Shown: piece after piece, positions 24,411-33,773 of the stretch
Numbering within the stretch: position 1 is the stretch's first letter
Layout: each line of letters begins with the position of its first letter
DNA from: Pseudomonadota bacterium
GTDB taxonomy: Bacteria; Myxococcota_A; Polyangia; GCA-2747355
Assembly (NCBI GenBank): GCA_016702545.1
Contig: JADJDT010000022.1
Location: forward strand, 36,450 to 100,449
Length of the DNA stretch: 64,000 bases
Direction of reading: 5' to 3'
Made by a program: the position numbers and the translations under genes
The notes under the pieces: generated by a model
What the model saw: the letters and a program-made list of their open reading frames with translations, nothing else
Told to the model about the DNA's origin: nothing
The model's database searches: none

Positions 24411-27400
24411 GTGGCACGTTGCGACGCCGTGGGCCTCTCGATGTCCTCCGCGCGCAGCGGCGAAGCTACGATCCTCGACGCGCTGATCGCCGGTCAGCAG
24501 GTGGTGGTGGTGCAGGGCGCGCAGGGCGCGCAGCTGGCGCTGACGCTGGCGCGCCTGGCCTACCTGGCGCCGACGCGACCGCTGCTGGTGGTCACCGCCG
24601 AGGACGAGGGGGCCCAGACCCTCGCCGACGACGCCACCTTCTTCGGCGTAGCGAGCGGCGACGCGGTGGCCGACACGCCCGCGGTGGTGGTGCTGCCTCC
24701 AGCCGCCAGCTCGCCTTATGCCGAGATGGCCCCCGATCGCAGCGCGACGCTCGCGCGGATGACGGCGCTCTACCGCCTGCAGCGCGCACGCGAGCCGACG
24801 GGCGAGCTCCAGCTCGTGTGCTGCTCGGCGGCGGCGCTGCAGCGGCAGGTCGTCGCCCCCGAGCTGCTCGACGCGCTCTCGTTTCGCCTCGCGGTCGGCG
24901 CGACGATCGATCGTGAGGCGCTGCTCGCCAGGCTGGTGGCCGCCGGCTACGAGCGCTGCCCGGCGGTCGACGATCCCGGGACCTTCGCCACGCGCGGCGG
25001 CATCATCGACCTCTTCCCGCCGCTCTATCGCTACCCGACGCGACTCGAGCTGTGCGGCGACGAGATCGAGTCGCTGCGGCTCTTCGATCCGGCGTCGCAA
25101 CGCACGCTGCGACGCTGCGACGAGCTGCTGGTCCATCCGGTGAGCGAGCTGCTGCGACCGCCCGGGCATGACCTGCGCGGCGCCATTCTCACCTTGGCCG
25201 ACGAGCTGCACCATCCCACCCGCGCCACCCGCGCGCTGCTCGACGAGATCGAGCGTGGCCAGGCGCTGCTGGGCGGCGAGACGCTCGCGCCCGCGTTCTG
25301 CGGCGCGCTGGTCCCCCTCTGGCGCTATCTGCCGCCCACCACCTGCTGGGTCATCGTCGAGCCCGAGGCGGTGCAGCAGACGCTCGTGCGGCAGCTCGAG
25401 CACCACGATCAGCTCTATCAGCAGCGCGTCGCTGCCGGTCGGCTGGCCTACCCGCCGGCGGCGTTCTTCAGCACCCCTGACGCCGTCGCCACCGCGAGCG
25501 CTGCGCGGCCGCGGATCGAGGTCCGGGCGACGACGGAGCCCGCGGATCGGGTCGTGAGCCTGGTCGCCGGCGACAACGCCGAGCTGGTCGCGCACCTCAA
25601 GCGCGCCCGCGCGGCGCGCGGAGAGGAGATCGTCACGGCCCTGGCCCGCGACCTGGAGGCGATCCTCGACGAGGGCCGACCGGTGCTGATCGCGGCCGGC
25701 GATCCGAGTCACGCCGAGACGCTGCGCGCACTGCTCGAAACGCATGGCCTGCTCACGCGCACGCTGCCGGCACCAACACCGGGCGAGCCCGCCGCGCAGG
25801 GCATGCCCTTGCCCGAGCCGGCTGCGGCGCAGGTCTATCTGCGGGGGGGCCACCTCAGCCGCGGCTTCCGCCTGCCGGGCAGCTGGATCGTCGTCGCCCA
25901 TGACGAGATCTTCGGCCCCAAGACCACGCGCCACCCGCCGCCACGGGCTCAACCCGGCGGCCCACGTGCCGACCTGCGCGAGCTGCGCATCGGCGACGCC
26001 GTGGTGCACACGGAGCATGGCATCGGCCGTTACCAGGGCCTGGTGCAGCTGGAGGTCGCCGGCGTGCAGAGCGACTTCCTGCTGCTCGAGTACGCCGGCG
26101 GGGATCGGCTCTATTTGCCCGTCTATCGCATGAACCAGGTGCACCGCTACGTCGGCTCCGAGGCCGGCGCGCCGCGCCTCGACCGCCTCGGCGGCACCAC
26201 CTGGGAGCGCAAGCAGCGCAAGGTCGCGGGCGACGTGCGACGCATCGGCGAGGAGCTCTTGCAGCTCTATGCCCAGCGCGCCGCGCTGGCCGGCCACGCC
26301 TCCCCCACGCCGGGAGCCGACTTCATCGACTTCGAGCAGACCTTCCCCTTCACCGAGACGCCCGACCAGCTGCAGGCGATCGAGGCCACGCTGGCGGATC
26401 TGACGACCGCGCGTCCGATGGACCGCTTGGTCTGCGGCGATGTCGGCTTCGGCAAGACCGAGGTCGCGCTGCGCGCGGCGTATCTCGTCGCGGCCGCCGG
26501 CCGGCAGGTCGCCGTGCTGGCACCCACCACCGTGCTGGTCGAGCAGCACTACCGCACCTTCCGCGAACGCATGGCGCCCTACCCGCTGCGCGTCGAGTCC
26601 GTCAGTCGCTTCCGCCCGCCGAGCGAGCTGCGCGGCGTGCTCGCGGACCTCGCCGCCGGACGGGTCGACATCGTGGTCGGCACGCACCGCCTGCTCTCGG
26701 CCGATGTGCAGTTCCGCGACCTCGGCCTGCTGGTGCTCGACGAGGAGCAGCGCTTCGGCGTCGTGCACAAGGAGCGGATGAAGCGCTGGCGTACGCAGGT
26801 GGACGTGCTGGCGCTGACGGCCACGCCGATTCCACGCACGCTGCAGCTCAGCCTGGCGGGGCTGCGCGAGATCTCCGTGATCGCCACGCCGCCGCAGGAC
26901 CGGCTGGCGATCCGCACCGTGCTCTGCCGCTGGGACGACGCCGTCGTGGCCGACGCCCTGCGCAAGGAGCTCGGTCGCGGCGGCCAGGTCTTCTTCGTCC
27001 ACAACGAGGTGCAGACCATCGGCGAGTGCGCCGAGCGCCTGGCCCGCCTGGTGCCCGAAGCCCGGCTGGTGATCGGCCATGGGCAGATGGACGCGCGGCG
27101 CCTGGAGCGCGTGATGCTCGACTTCGTCGCCGGCCGCTACGACGTGCTGGTGTGCACGACGATCATCGAGGCCGGCCTCGACATCCCGCGCGCCAATACG
27201 ATGCTGGTCAACCACGCGGACCGCTTCGGGCTCAGTCAGCTCTATCAGCTACGCGGACGCATCGGCCGCAGCCACCTCCGCGCCTACTGCTACTTGCTGC
27301 TGCCGCCCTTCGGCGAGGTCAGCGACGAGGCGCGCGTGCGGCTCGAGCTGCTGCAGCAGTTCACGCAGCTCGGCAGCGGCTTCTCGATCGCGAGCTACGA

Positions 27401-28013
27401 CCTCGAGCTGCGCGGCGCCGGCGACCTCCTGGGCGATCGCCAGTCCGGGCACATCGCCGCGGTGGGCTTCGACGCCTACGCGCGCATCCTCGAGGAGGCC
27501 GTCGCAGAGCTGCGCGGGCAGCCGATCCGCCGCGAGAGCGACCCGGAGATCAACGCGCAAATCGCCGCGTTTATCCCCGACGACTTCGTCGAGGACACCG
27601 GACAGCGCCTCGAGCTCTATCAGCGGCTCAGCCACGCCGCGCACGACGAGGCGGCCATCGGCGACATTTTGGCCGAGATTCGCGACCGCTACGGCGCCCC
27701 CCCGCGCGAGGTCGACGCGCTCGGCCAGCTGATGGTGATCAAGGGACTGGCCGCGCGGCTGCGCGCCCGCGTCGTCGACCTCGGTGCCGGTCGCCTGGCC
27801 CTGACCCTCGAGGCCGACACGCCGCTCTCGGGCGAGCGCCTCAAGCAGCTCGTCACCACGCCCAACAGCGGCTTTCGCCTGCTCTCCCCGACGCGCCTCG
27901 CCCGGACCCTGCGACCCGACGAGCAGGCTCAGCCGCTCGCGGCCGCACAGCGCATTCTGCACGCGCTGCTCCCCGGCGGCGCAGGGGCCACCACCGCGGC
28001 CGCGGTGGCGTGA
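24411..28013 (+). CDS. mfd: Mfd, transcription-repair coupling factor
   Basis: The 1200-residue protein displaces stalled RNA polymerase at DNA lesions and recruits UvrA. It has the expected order: UvrB-like domains 1-3 at the N-terminus (GIIDLFPPLYRYPTRLE near residue 200), the RNA-polymerase interaction domain (GDAVVHTEHGIGRYQGL near 527), and a superfamily 2 translocase with Walker A GDVGFGKTE near 677, DEEQRFG near 777 and TATPIPRTLQLSLAGLRE near 804. The C-terminal UvrA-masking domain ends the protein. Length is normal. The GTG at 24411 is the likely start; an ATG 10 codons on is an alternative. Confidence 0.97.
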   Translation: MARCDAVGLSMSSARSGEATILDALIAGQQVVVVQGAQGAQLALTLARLAYLAPTRPLLVVTAEDEGAQTLADDATFFGVASGDAVADTPAVVVLPPAASSPYAEMAPDRSATLARMTALYRLQRAREPTGELQLVCCSAAALQRQVVAPELLDALSFRLAVGATIDREALLARLVAAGYERCPAVDDPGTFATRGGIIDLFPPLYRYPTRLELCGDEIESLRLFDPASQRTLRRCDELLVHPVSELLRPPGHDLRGAILTLADELHHPTRATRALLDEIERGQALLGGETLAPAFCGALVPLWRYLPPTTCWVIVEPEAVQQTLVRQLEHHDQLYQQRVAAGRLAYPPAAFFSTPDAVATASAARPRIEVRATTEPADRVVSLVAGDNAELVAHLKRARAARGEEIVTALARDLEAILDEGRPVLIAAGDPSHAETLRALLETHGLLTRTLPAPTPGEPAAQGMPLPEPAAAQVYLRGGHLSRGFRLPGSWIVVAHDEIFGPKTTRHPPPRAQPGGPRADLRELRIGDAVVHTEHGIGRYQGLVQLEVAGVQSDFLLLEYAGGDRLYLPVYRMNQVHRYVGSEAGAPRLDRLGGTTWERKQRKVAGDVRRIGEELLQLYAQRAALAGHASPTPGADFIDFEQTFPFTETPDQLQAIEATLADLTTARPMDRLVCGDVGFGKTEVALRAAYLVAAAGRQVAVLAPTTVLVEQHYRTFRERMAPYPLRVESVSRFRPPSELRGVLADLAAGRVDIVVGTHRLLSADVQFRDLGLLVLDEEQRFGVVHKERMKRWRTQVDVLALTATPIPRTLQLSLAGLREISVIATPPQDRLAIRTVLCRWDDAVVADALRKELGRGGQVFFVHNEVQTIGECAERLARLVPEARLVIGHGQMDARRLERVMLDFVAGRYDVLVCTTIIEAGLDIPRANTMLVNHADRFGLSQLYQLRGRIGRSHLRAYCYLLLPPFGEVSDEARVRLELLQQFTQLGSGFSIASYDLELRGAGDLLGDRQSGHIAAVGFDAYARILEEAVAELRGQPIRRESDPEINAQIAAFIPDDFVEDTGQRLELYQRLSHAAHDEAAIGDILAEIRDRYGAPPREVDALGQLMVIKGLAARLRARVVDLGAGRLALTLEADTPLSGERLKQLVTTPNSGFRLLSPTRLARTLRPDEQAQPLAAAQRILHALLPGGAGATTAAAVA

Positions 28014-28014
28014 C

Positions 28015-28899
28015 GTGACGCACGCGCTCTCGCAGCAGCACCACACCGCGCGCGGGGTCGCGCGCGGCTTCGCGCGCTGGGGCCTGGCGCTGCTGTTGCC
28101 GTTGGCGCTACTGCTGGCCATCGTGTTGGCCGCGGTCGTGGCCCTGCAGCGGCGGATCGTCTTTCCTCGCCACCTCGTGCGGCCCGCGCCAGCGGCCGGC
28201 CAGGGCCTCGTGGGCCTGCAGCGGCTGTGGCTGCAGAACGACGTCGGTACAGTCGAGGCCTGGCTGCTGCCGGGCGAGGGCGTCAGCCCCGCCCATCCGG
28301 GGCCAGCCGTGATCTTCGCGCACGGCAATGCCGAGCTGATCGACGACTGGCCGCAGCGGCTCGAGCCCTACCGGCGCCGCGGCATCACCGTGCTCCTGCC
28401 CGAGTACCGCGGCTACGGCCGCTCGGCGGGCCGACCCTCCGAGGCGGCGATCACCGCCGACTTCCGCAGCTTCTACGATCGGCTCGCCGCCCGTCCCGAG
28501 GTCGATGCGCGCCGCATCGTGCTGCACGGGCGCTCGCTCGGCGGGGGTGTGGCGTGCGCGTTGGCGGCGCAGCGTCCCGCCGCCGCGCTGATCCTGATGT
28601 CCACCTTCACCAGCGTGCGAACGATGGCGCGCGCCTTTGGACTGCCCGGCTTCGCCGTCCTCGACCCCTTCGACAACCTCGCCGTGGTGCAGCGCTTCGC
28701 CGGCCCCACGCTGCTCGTCCATGGCGGGCGCGACCGCGTGATCCCCGTGCGCCACAGTCAACAGCTCCAACGCGCGGCGCAGCACGGCCGCCTCGTGCTC
28801 CACCCGGACGCGGACCACAACGACTGCCCCCCCGACTGGGCCGCCTTCTGGCCGGAGGTCTGGTCGCTGCTGCGCCAGGCCGGGGTCTTGCGCGAGTGA
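28015..28899 (+). CDS. Membrane-anchored alpha/beta hydrolase
   Basis: The 294-residue protein has one N-terminal membrane helix (about 24-47) and a serine hydrolase fold of the ABHD13/YfhR type. The oxyanion element is FAHGNAELIDDW (near 101), the nucleophile Ser lies in HGRSLGGG (near 170), the acid in GGRDRVIP (near 238) and the His in ADHNDC (near 264). The GTG start follows the mfd stop by one base, so the pair is co-transcribed. Substrate is unknown. Confidence 0.85.
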   Translation: MTHALSQQHHTARGVARGFARWGLALLLPLALLLAIVLAAVVALQRRIVFPRHLVRPAPAAGQGLVGLQRLWLQNDVGTVEAWLLPGEGVSPAHPGPAVIFAHGNAELIDDWPQRLEPYRRRGITVLLPEYRGYGRSAGRPSEAAITADFRSFYDRLAARPEVDARRIVLHGRSLGGGVACALAAQRPAAALILMSTFTSVRTMARAFGLPGFAVLDPFDNLAVVQRFAGPTLLVHGGRDRVIPVRHSQQLQRAAQHGRLVLHPDADHNDCPPDWAAFWPEVWSLLRQAGVLRE

Positions 28900-29307
28900 C
28901 GGCGACCGCTCGCACCGCCGAGCCCACGCAAGGCGCGTCACCACGCCTCGGCACGGGCTGGAGCGAGCGGGCCCGCAGCTCGCGGCGCGACGCCACCCGA
29001 CGCCAGCCACCGCCCGCAACGCTTCCGCGGTCAGCGCCAGCCTCCGGCGCGGCGCAACCGCCCTGCGGCTGCGATGGGCCTGACACGAATGTCATGGGAC
29101 GCAGCCTTCGGGCGTTCCGCAACCTCCGTCCGAGCGAGAGCAACGGTCGTCATCACGCGCTGTTGAGACTCTCGCCTCGGCACCGGCACCTCGATTGCGC
29201 TACCCTGCGCTTCAGCGGCCCAGGGCGCCAGCGGCTCGCACGCCGAAGGGGCGTGGTGGGTGGCACCGACCTCGAGCGGCGCGACCAATTTGAAGGGGGT
29301 ATCACAA
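28900..29307. other. Intergenic region without a recognised feature
   Basis: About 400 bases between the hydrolase and a small lipoprotein. I found no ORF with protein-like composition, no tRNA and no strong hairpin. A leader or promoter for the lipoprotein gene is expected near the right end. Confidence 0.4.
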
Positions 29308-29814
29308 ATGCTGCGCAGCATGGTCCTTCTTGCGGGGCCTCTCAAAAGGCGCCAGCCGGTGGCGAGTGCGTTGGCTCTTGCGCTGGCCATTGCCGCCAGC
29401 GCCTGGGGTTGCGGCGTTGACCGTCTCTGCACCCTCATGGAGTGCATGGATACCGTTACCTTCGAGGTCGTCAGTGGCGACGGCAGGGGGGTCGACACGT
29501 TTTCCGGAGCGGCCGAGTTCGACGGCATGACCCTCTCCTTCGCCTGCGCTGCCGGGCAGCGGGTCTCCTCGGAGGTCGCAGCGGAATTGACCGCCCCGAG
29601 CTACCAATGCGGCTCAACCTCGGTCGTCTTCTCGAACGTTAAGGCTCCCACTCTGGAGCTTCGCGTGGCGACAGCGGACGGAACGCTGTCGTGGTCCGGC
29701 CAGGTGAAGCCGACCTACACGATCTTCCAGCCCAACGGGCGGGCCTGCGACCGCAAGTGGGGCTGCGCACAGGCCGCCGAGAGGATCGTGCTCGCCGCTC
29801 CCGCTCAGCGCTGA
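29308..29814 (+). CDS. Small secreted protein, possible lipoprotein
   Basis: The 168-residue protein has a signal sequence (ASALALALAIAASAWGC) whose last Cys near residue 35 could be lipidated, although AWGC is a poor lipobox. The mature part has several Cys and no family I recognise. The ATG at 29308 is preceded by AAGGGGG; the frame extends further upstream but without a signal-peptide start. Confidence 0.5.
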   Translation: MLRSMVLLAGPLKRRQPVASALALALAIAASAWGCGVDRLCTLMECMDTVTFEVVSGDGRGVDTFSGAAEFDGMTLSFACAAGQRVSSEVAAELTAPSYQCGSTSVVFSNVKAPTLELRVATADGTLSWSGQVKPTYTIFQPNGRACDRKWGCAQAAERIVLAAPAQR

Positions 29815-29865
29815 CCCACTCGGCCCGGCCACGGCCACGGCCTGGCCCTGCCGCCGTGCCTGGCG

Positions 29866-29906
29866 CCGCCTGACTGCGTAACCGCCTGACTGCGTAACCG
29901 CCTGAC
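29866..29906. repeat. Short 16-bp tandem repeat
   Basis: CCGCCTGACTGCGTAA occurs twice in tandem, followed by a third partial unit (CCGCCTGAC). It lies between the small secreted protein and the SIMPL gene. Function unknown. Confidence 0.8.
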
Positions 29907-29974
29907 GGGGGCGATAGTCGGTCGTGGCGGCAACCGTGGTAGCTTGGCGGCCAATGGCAAGCGAGGGGTAATCG

Positions 29975-30736
29975 ATGAGCTCGAATGGAGGGGCCCGCGC
30001 CGCCGGTGGGTGGTTCGGGGTGGCGGTGGCGCTGGTGGTCTCGACCTGGATCGCGTCGCGAGCCTGGGAGCGCGTCAAGCTGCAGCCGCCCGACCGCACG
30101 ATTCAGGTCACGGGCTCGGCCAAGCGGCGCATCGTCTCCGATCAGGTCGAGTGGACCGCCCAGGTCAGCACGCAGGACCTCGATCGCACCAAGGCCTATC
30201 GCGACCTCCACGGCCACGTGGAGACGACGCTGGCCTACCTGCGTGGCCTCGGCCTCAAGCCGAGCGAGCTGCGCGTCGGCTCGGCCACGGTCGAGAAGGT
30301 CCTCGACACCGAATACGTCGGCACCGGCGAGGCTCGCGTCGAGCGCCAGATCCTTCGCGGGTACGCCGCGCGCCAGGCGATCACCGTCAATTCGGGCAAC
30401 GTGCCGCTGGTCGAGCGCGCCTCGCGCGAGGTCACCCAGCTCCTCGAGCGCGGCGTGCCCGTCTCGTCCTCGGCGCCGTCCTACTACTACACCAAGCTCG
30501 GCGAGCTGAAGATCGCGATGCTGGCCGAGGCCTCCTCCGACGCTCGCACGCGCGCCGAGCAGGTCGTCACCAGGGCGGGCGGCGCGGGCCTGGGCGAGCT
30601 GCGCGGCGCCGACATGGGCGTGATCAACGTCAACCCCGCCAACTCGACCTCGACCTCCTGGCAGGGCAACAACGACACCTCGTCCCTCGAGAAGGACATC
30701 CTCACGATCATCCACGCCACCTTCGCCCTGCGCTGA
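29975..30736 (+). CDS. SIMPL-domain (DUF541) protein
   Basis: The 253-residue protein has one N-terminal membrane helix (about 12-28) and a SIMPL/DUF541 domain. Typical elements are DRTIQVTGSAKRRIVSDQVEW near residue 38, the long central helix region, and the C-terminal segment with DILTIIHATFALR. Proteins of this family (BP26/OMP28-like) sit in the periplasm and can form ring-like assemblies; their cellular role is poorly known. A second copy of the last part of this gene lies 1 kb downstream. Confidence 0.85.
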   Translation: MSSNGGARAAGGWFGVAVALVVSTWIASRAWERVKLQPPDRTIQVTGSAKRRIVSDQVEWTAQVSTQDLDRTKAYRDLHGHVETTLAYLRGLGLKPSELRVGSATVEKVLDTEYVGTGEARVERQILRGYAARQAITVNSGNVPLVERASREVTQLLERGVPVSSSAPSYYYTKLGELKIAMLAEASSDARTRAEQVVTRAGGAGLGELRGADMGVINVNPANSTSTSWQGNNDTSSLEKDILTIIHATFALR

Positions 30737-30842
30737 GCAGCGGTCGCTCCGCGAGCAGCTCCAGGACCGGGGCCAGATCCCGCACCCGGCCAGGTCCCGC
30801 ACCGGGATTGACGCCTTGCTGAGCAGTGACCGGGCACAGGCG

Positions 30843-30856
30843 CCCCCCCCCCCCCC
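30843..30856. repeat. Homopolymer of 14 C
   Basis: An uninterrupted run of 14 C lies between the SIMPL gene and the 3' end of the Uma2 gene. It is outside both coding regions. Such tracts are prone to slippage in replication and sequencing. Confidence 0.9.
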
Positions 30857-30883
30857 TAGTGAGGGACCCGCGTCCGCTGGGGG

Positions 30884-31474
30884 CTAGCCGGCACCGATCC
30901 ACAGCGCTCCCAGCTCCAGTTCCAGCTCGGCGAAGGGCTCTGCGCGCACTCGCTCGTTCCGCTCGTGTGTCGCAACGAGGAGCCACTTGCCGGTGGTCAA
31001 CCGATAGACCTCCAGCGTCTCTTGGCGTGGGTCTACGAGCCAACAGTGGGCTATGCCCTCTCGTGCGTAGAGGGGCAGCTTGCGTACGCGGTCGAGGCGC
31101 GCGGTCGAGGCGGAGACGACTTCGCAGACCCAATCGGGCGCCAGCACGAAGGCCGGCACATCGGGCATCTCGGGTAGGCGCTCGCGCCGCCAGCCTGCGA
31201 GGTCCGGCACCACGACATCGGCGCCCAGGTGCAGCTCGGGCTCGTAGACGATCCACCACCCGCCCGGTCCACCGCGCCCGCGCTGAAACGCCCCACCGAT
31301 ATCCATGCCAAGGGTAGAAGCAGCAACGGCGTGCCGTGAGGCCGGCCGTGGACTGGCGATGAGCTCACCACCAAGGATTTCCCCCACGACGTGATCGGGC
31401 AAGGACGCAAGATCCGCGTAGGTCGCCGCCTGCTTGGTTAGCGCTGGAAGGGTCATCCGTCCAACTATAGCCAT
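30884..31474 (-). CDS. Uma2-family (DUF820) putative endonuclease
   Basis: The 196-residue protein has the Uma2/DUF820 fold, a PD-(D/E)xK nuclease-like core. The characteristic stretches are EILGGELIASPRPASRHA near residue 32, VVVPDLAGWRRERLPE near 87 and DWVCEVVSAST near 113, followed by KLPLYAREGIAHCWLVDP. The Asp of VPDLAGW and the Glu of CEVVS occupy the usual metal-site positions. Such genes are abundant in cyanobacteria and myxobacteria and are often mobile; biological role is not established. The gene lies between two copies of the SIMPL gene end. An alternative start is the Met seven codons in. Confidence 0.85.
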   Translation of the reverse strand: MAIVGRMTLPALTKQAATYADLASLPDHVVGEILGGELIASPRPASRHAVAASTLGMDIGGAFQRGRGGPGGWWIVYEPELHLGADVVVPDLAGWRRERLPEMPDVPAFVLAPDWVCEVVSASTARLDRVRKLPLYAREGIAHCWLVDPRQETLEVYRLTTGKWLLVATHERNERVRAEPFAELELELGALWIGAG

Positions 31475-31529
31475 GCCCCGAGACGGAGGCCAGCCGGGAC
31501 CCCCGCCTCGCGCGGGACCGCGTCCCGCA

Positions 31530-31775
31530 CCGAGGCCTCCACCGACGCCCGCGCGCGCGCCGAGCAGGTCGTGACCAAGGCCGGCGGCGCGGCCTGGGCG
31601 ATCCGCGCGGCGCCGACATGGGCGTGATCAACGTCGACCCCGCCAACTCGACCTCGACCTCGTGGCAGGGCCACAACGACACCTCGACGCTCGAGAAGGA
31701 CATCCTCACGATCATCCACGCCACCTTCGCCCTGCGCTGACCTGCGGTCGGTCCGCTCGCCGATCCAGGACGCGT
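31530..31775 (+). pseudogene. Truncated and frameshifted copy of the SIMPL gene end
   Basis: This stretch repeats 30525-30775, covering roughly the last 70 codons of the SIMPL gene, its stop codon and some downstream bases. A one-base loss in the GGCGCGGCC region near 31590 breaks the frame. The last 35 codons (through GVINVDPANSTSTSW and DILTIIHATFALR) are well preserved. The 5' part of the copy is absent. Confidence 0.85.
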
Positions 31776-31940
31776 CCAGGCGCCTCGGCGTCAAGAGGCC
31801 GCAGGGGCGCTTCGCGGGAGCGCGAGGACCCCACCAACGCAACCAGTCCGGCTGAGTATCGACGCGTCCGATCGACCCGGGTCGGGGACAGCTGCCGCCG
31901 GGTTTGCCTCGCTCGGGGACGTGCTGTAGACACGAGCGCC

Positions 31941-33773
31941 ATGCCGCCCGCTGTGCTCCTTACCTGCCAGGGCCTCACCAAGTCCTTCGGCGAGCGACCG
32001 CTGTTTTCGGGGCTCTCCTTTGCCCTACACGAGGGCGAGCACGTGGGGTTGGTGGGACCCAATGGGGCGGGGAAGTCCACGCTGCTGCGCATCGTCGCCG
32101 GGGTCGAGGCGCCGGACGAGGGTACCTGCAGCACGCGCAAGCATCTGCTCGTGAGCTACGTCCCTCAGCACCCAGTGTTCCCGGCGGGCCGCGAGGTCCA
32201 AGAGGTCCTGCGAAGCTCCCTCGGACCGGCGGCGAAGCACGATCCCGCGGCGAGCGAGCGCAGCATCGCCGCGACCCTGGCACGACTGGGTTTCACGAGC
32301 GGCGAGACGCCCGTTGATACGCTCTCGGGTGGGTGGCGCACGCGACTCGCCATCGCCTGCGCCGTCGCGGCAGAGCCCGAGCTGCTGCTGCTCGACGAGC
32401 CCACCAATCACCTCGACATCGCGTCGCGGCTCTGGCTCGAGGACTTCCTCAACGAGCAGACGACGGCCTTCGTGGTCGTGAGCCACGACCGCGTGTTCCT
32501 CGAGAGCGTCGGCCGGCGCATGATCGACCTCGATCGCGTCTACGCCGAGGGCCTGCTCGCCGTGCAGGGGTCCTACGCCGATCTGCTCGAGCGACGCCAA
32601 GCCGTGCTCTCGGCCCAAGCGAGCTACGGAGCGTCGCTCGCCAACCGCGTACGGCAGGAGGTCGCCTGGCTCAGACGCGGTGCCAAGGCGCGAACGCGCA
32701 AGGCCAAGGCCCGCATCGACGCCGCGGAGGAGAGCATCCTCGAGCTCGAGGACGTCCGTCGGCGCAGCGGCCAAGCGGTCGCCGGAATCGCGCTCACGGC
32801 CTCGAACCGCAGGACCAAACGCCTCTGGAGCGCCGAAGGCCTCGGCAAGGCCTTTGGCGAAACCGTGATTGCAGCCGATCTCGACCTCCTGCTGACACCG
32901 GGGATGCGCTTGGGTGTCGTTGGGCCCAACGGCTCGGGAAAGACCACGCTGCTGCGGCTGATCGTGGGCGAGTTGGCTCCGGACGTCGGGACCATCCGGC
33001 GGGCCGAGGGTTTGCGGGTGGTGTACTTCGACCAGCAGCGCGCCTCGCTCGACCCCACGGCCACCCTGCGGCGCGCCCTGGCACCCGACGGTGACGCGGT
33101 CATCTATCGCGACCAAGAGCTGCACGTGGCGTCGTGGGCCAGCCGCTTTCTCTTTCGCAGCGAACAGCTCGAAACACCCGTGGGGCGGCTTTCGGGCGGC
33201 GAGCGGGCGCGAATCGTCCTCGCTGGACTGATGCTCCAGCCCGCCGATCTGCTGGTCCTGGACGAGCCCACCAACGATCTCGATATCCCGACGCTCGACG
33301 TGCTCGAAGAGGCCCTGCAAACCTTTCCGGGCGCGCTGGTCCTCGTCACCCACGACCGCCATCTCATCGACTGCGTCTCGACCGAGCTGCTGGCGCTCGA
33401 TGGTCGCGGCGGTCATGTGCGCCTCGCCAGCTACGATCAATGGGACGAGCGCGGGGCCGGGCCGCCGGATGCTGCCAGCACACCGCCGGCGGAGGGCCCG
33501 GGCGTCAGGACCGCGCCCACCCCCTCCAGAGCCAAGAAGCTCGGGTACCTCGAGCAGCGCGAGTGGGAAGGCATGGAGGCGCGCGTGCTCGCAGGCGAAG
33601 CGCGACTGGCACGAGCTGAAGCGGCAGCTCACGACCCAGCGATCGCCAGCGACGCAAAGGCGCTCGAGGAGGGGCTCGCAGCCGTGGCCATGCTCCAAGG
33701 CGAGCTCGACGCGATCTACGAGCGCTGGGCCGAGCTCGAGGCCAAACAGGTGCTGCTGCGCGGGGAGGGTTAG
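31941..33773 (+). CDS. ABC-F family ATPase, Uup-like
   Basis: The 610-residue protein has two ABC ATPase domains with no membrane segments, the ABC-F layout. Domain 1 has Walker A GPNGAGKST near residue 40, signature LSGGWRTRLA and DEPTNHLD. Domain 2 has GPNGSGKTT near 331, LSGGERARI near 417 and DEPTNDLD. A basic linker (KARTRKAKARIDAAEE) joins them, and a C-terminal coiled coil (about 525-610) resembles that of Uup/YdiF-type members. ABC-F proteins act on the ribosome, and some give antibiotic tolerance. The start is the ATG at 31941; the frame is open further upstream only through the SIMPL remnant. Confidence 0.88.
   Translation: MPPAVLLTCQGLTKSFGERPLFSGLSFALHEGEHVGLVGPNGAGKSTLLRIVAGVEAPDEGTCSTRKHLLVSYVPQHPVFPAGREVQEVLRSSLGPAAKHDPAASERSIAATLARLGFTSGETPVDTLSGGWRTRLAIACAVAAEPELLLLDEPTNHLDIASRLWLEDFLNEQTTAFVVVSHDRVFLESVGRRMIDLDRVYAEGLLAVQGSYADLLERRQAVLSAQASYGASLANRVRQEVAWLRRGAKARTRKAKARIDAAEESILELEDVRRRSGQAVAGIALTASNRRTKRLWSAEGLGKAFGETVIAADLDLLLTPGMRLGVVGPNGSGKTTLLRLIVGELAPDVGTIRRAEGLRVVYFDQQRASLDPTATLRRALAPDGDAVIYRDQELHVASWASRFLFRSEQLETPVGRLSGGERARIVLAGLMLQPADLLVLDEPTNDLDIPTLDVLEEALQTFPGALVLVTHDRHLIDCVSTELLALDGRGGHVRLASYDQWDERGAGPPDAASTPPAEGPGVRTAPTPSRAKKLGYLEQREWEGMEARVLAGEARLARAEAAAHDPAIASDAKALEEGLAAVAMLQGELDAIYERWAELEAKQVLLRGEG

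Noticed and set aside
23748..27215. Open frame of 1155 codons antisense to mfd
   Set aside because: Its sequence is low-complexity (Arg/Ala/Gly/Gln-rich) and it lies wholly opposite conserved mfd and protease coding sequence. Such mirror frames are expected in very GC-rich DNA.
29866..29906. Possible start of a CRISPR-like array
   Set aside because: The units are adjacent with no spacers and there are fewer than three full copies. No CRISPR array or cas gene was seen in the window.
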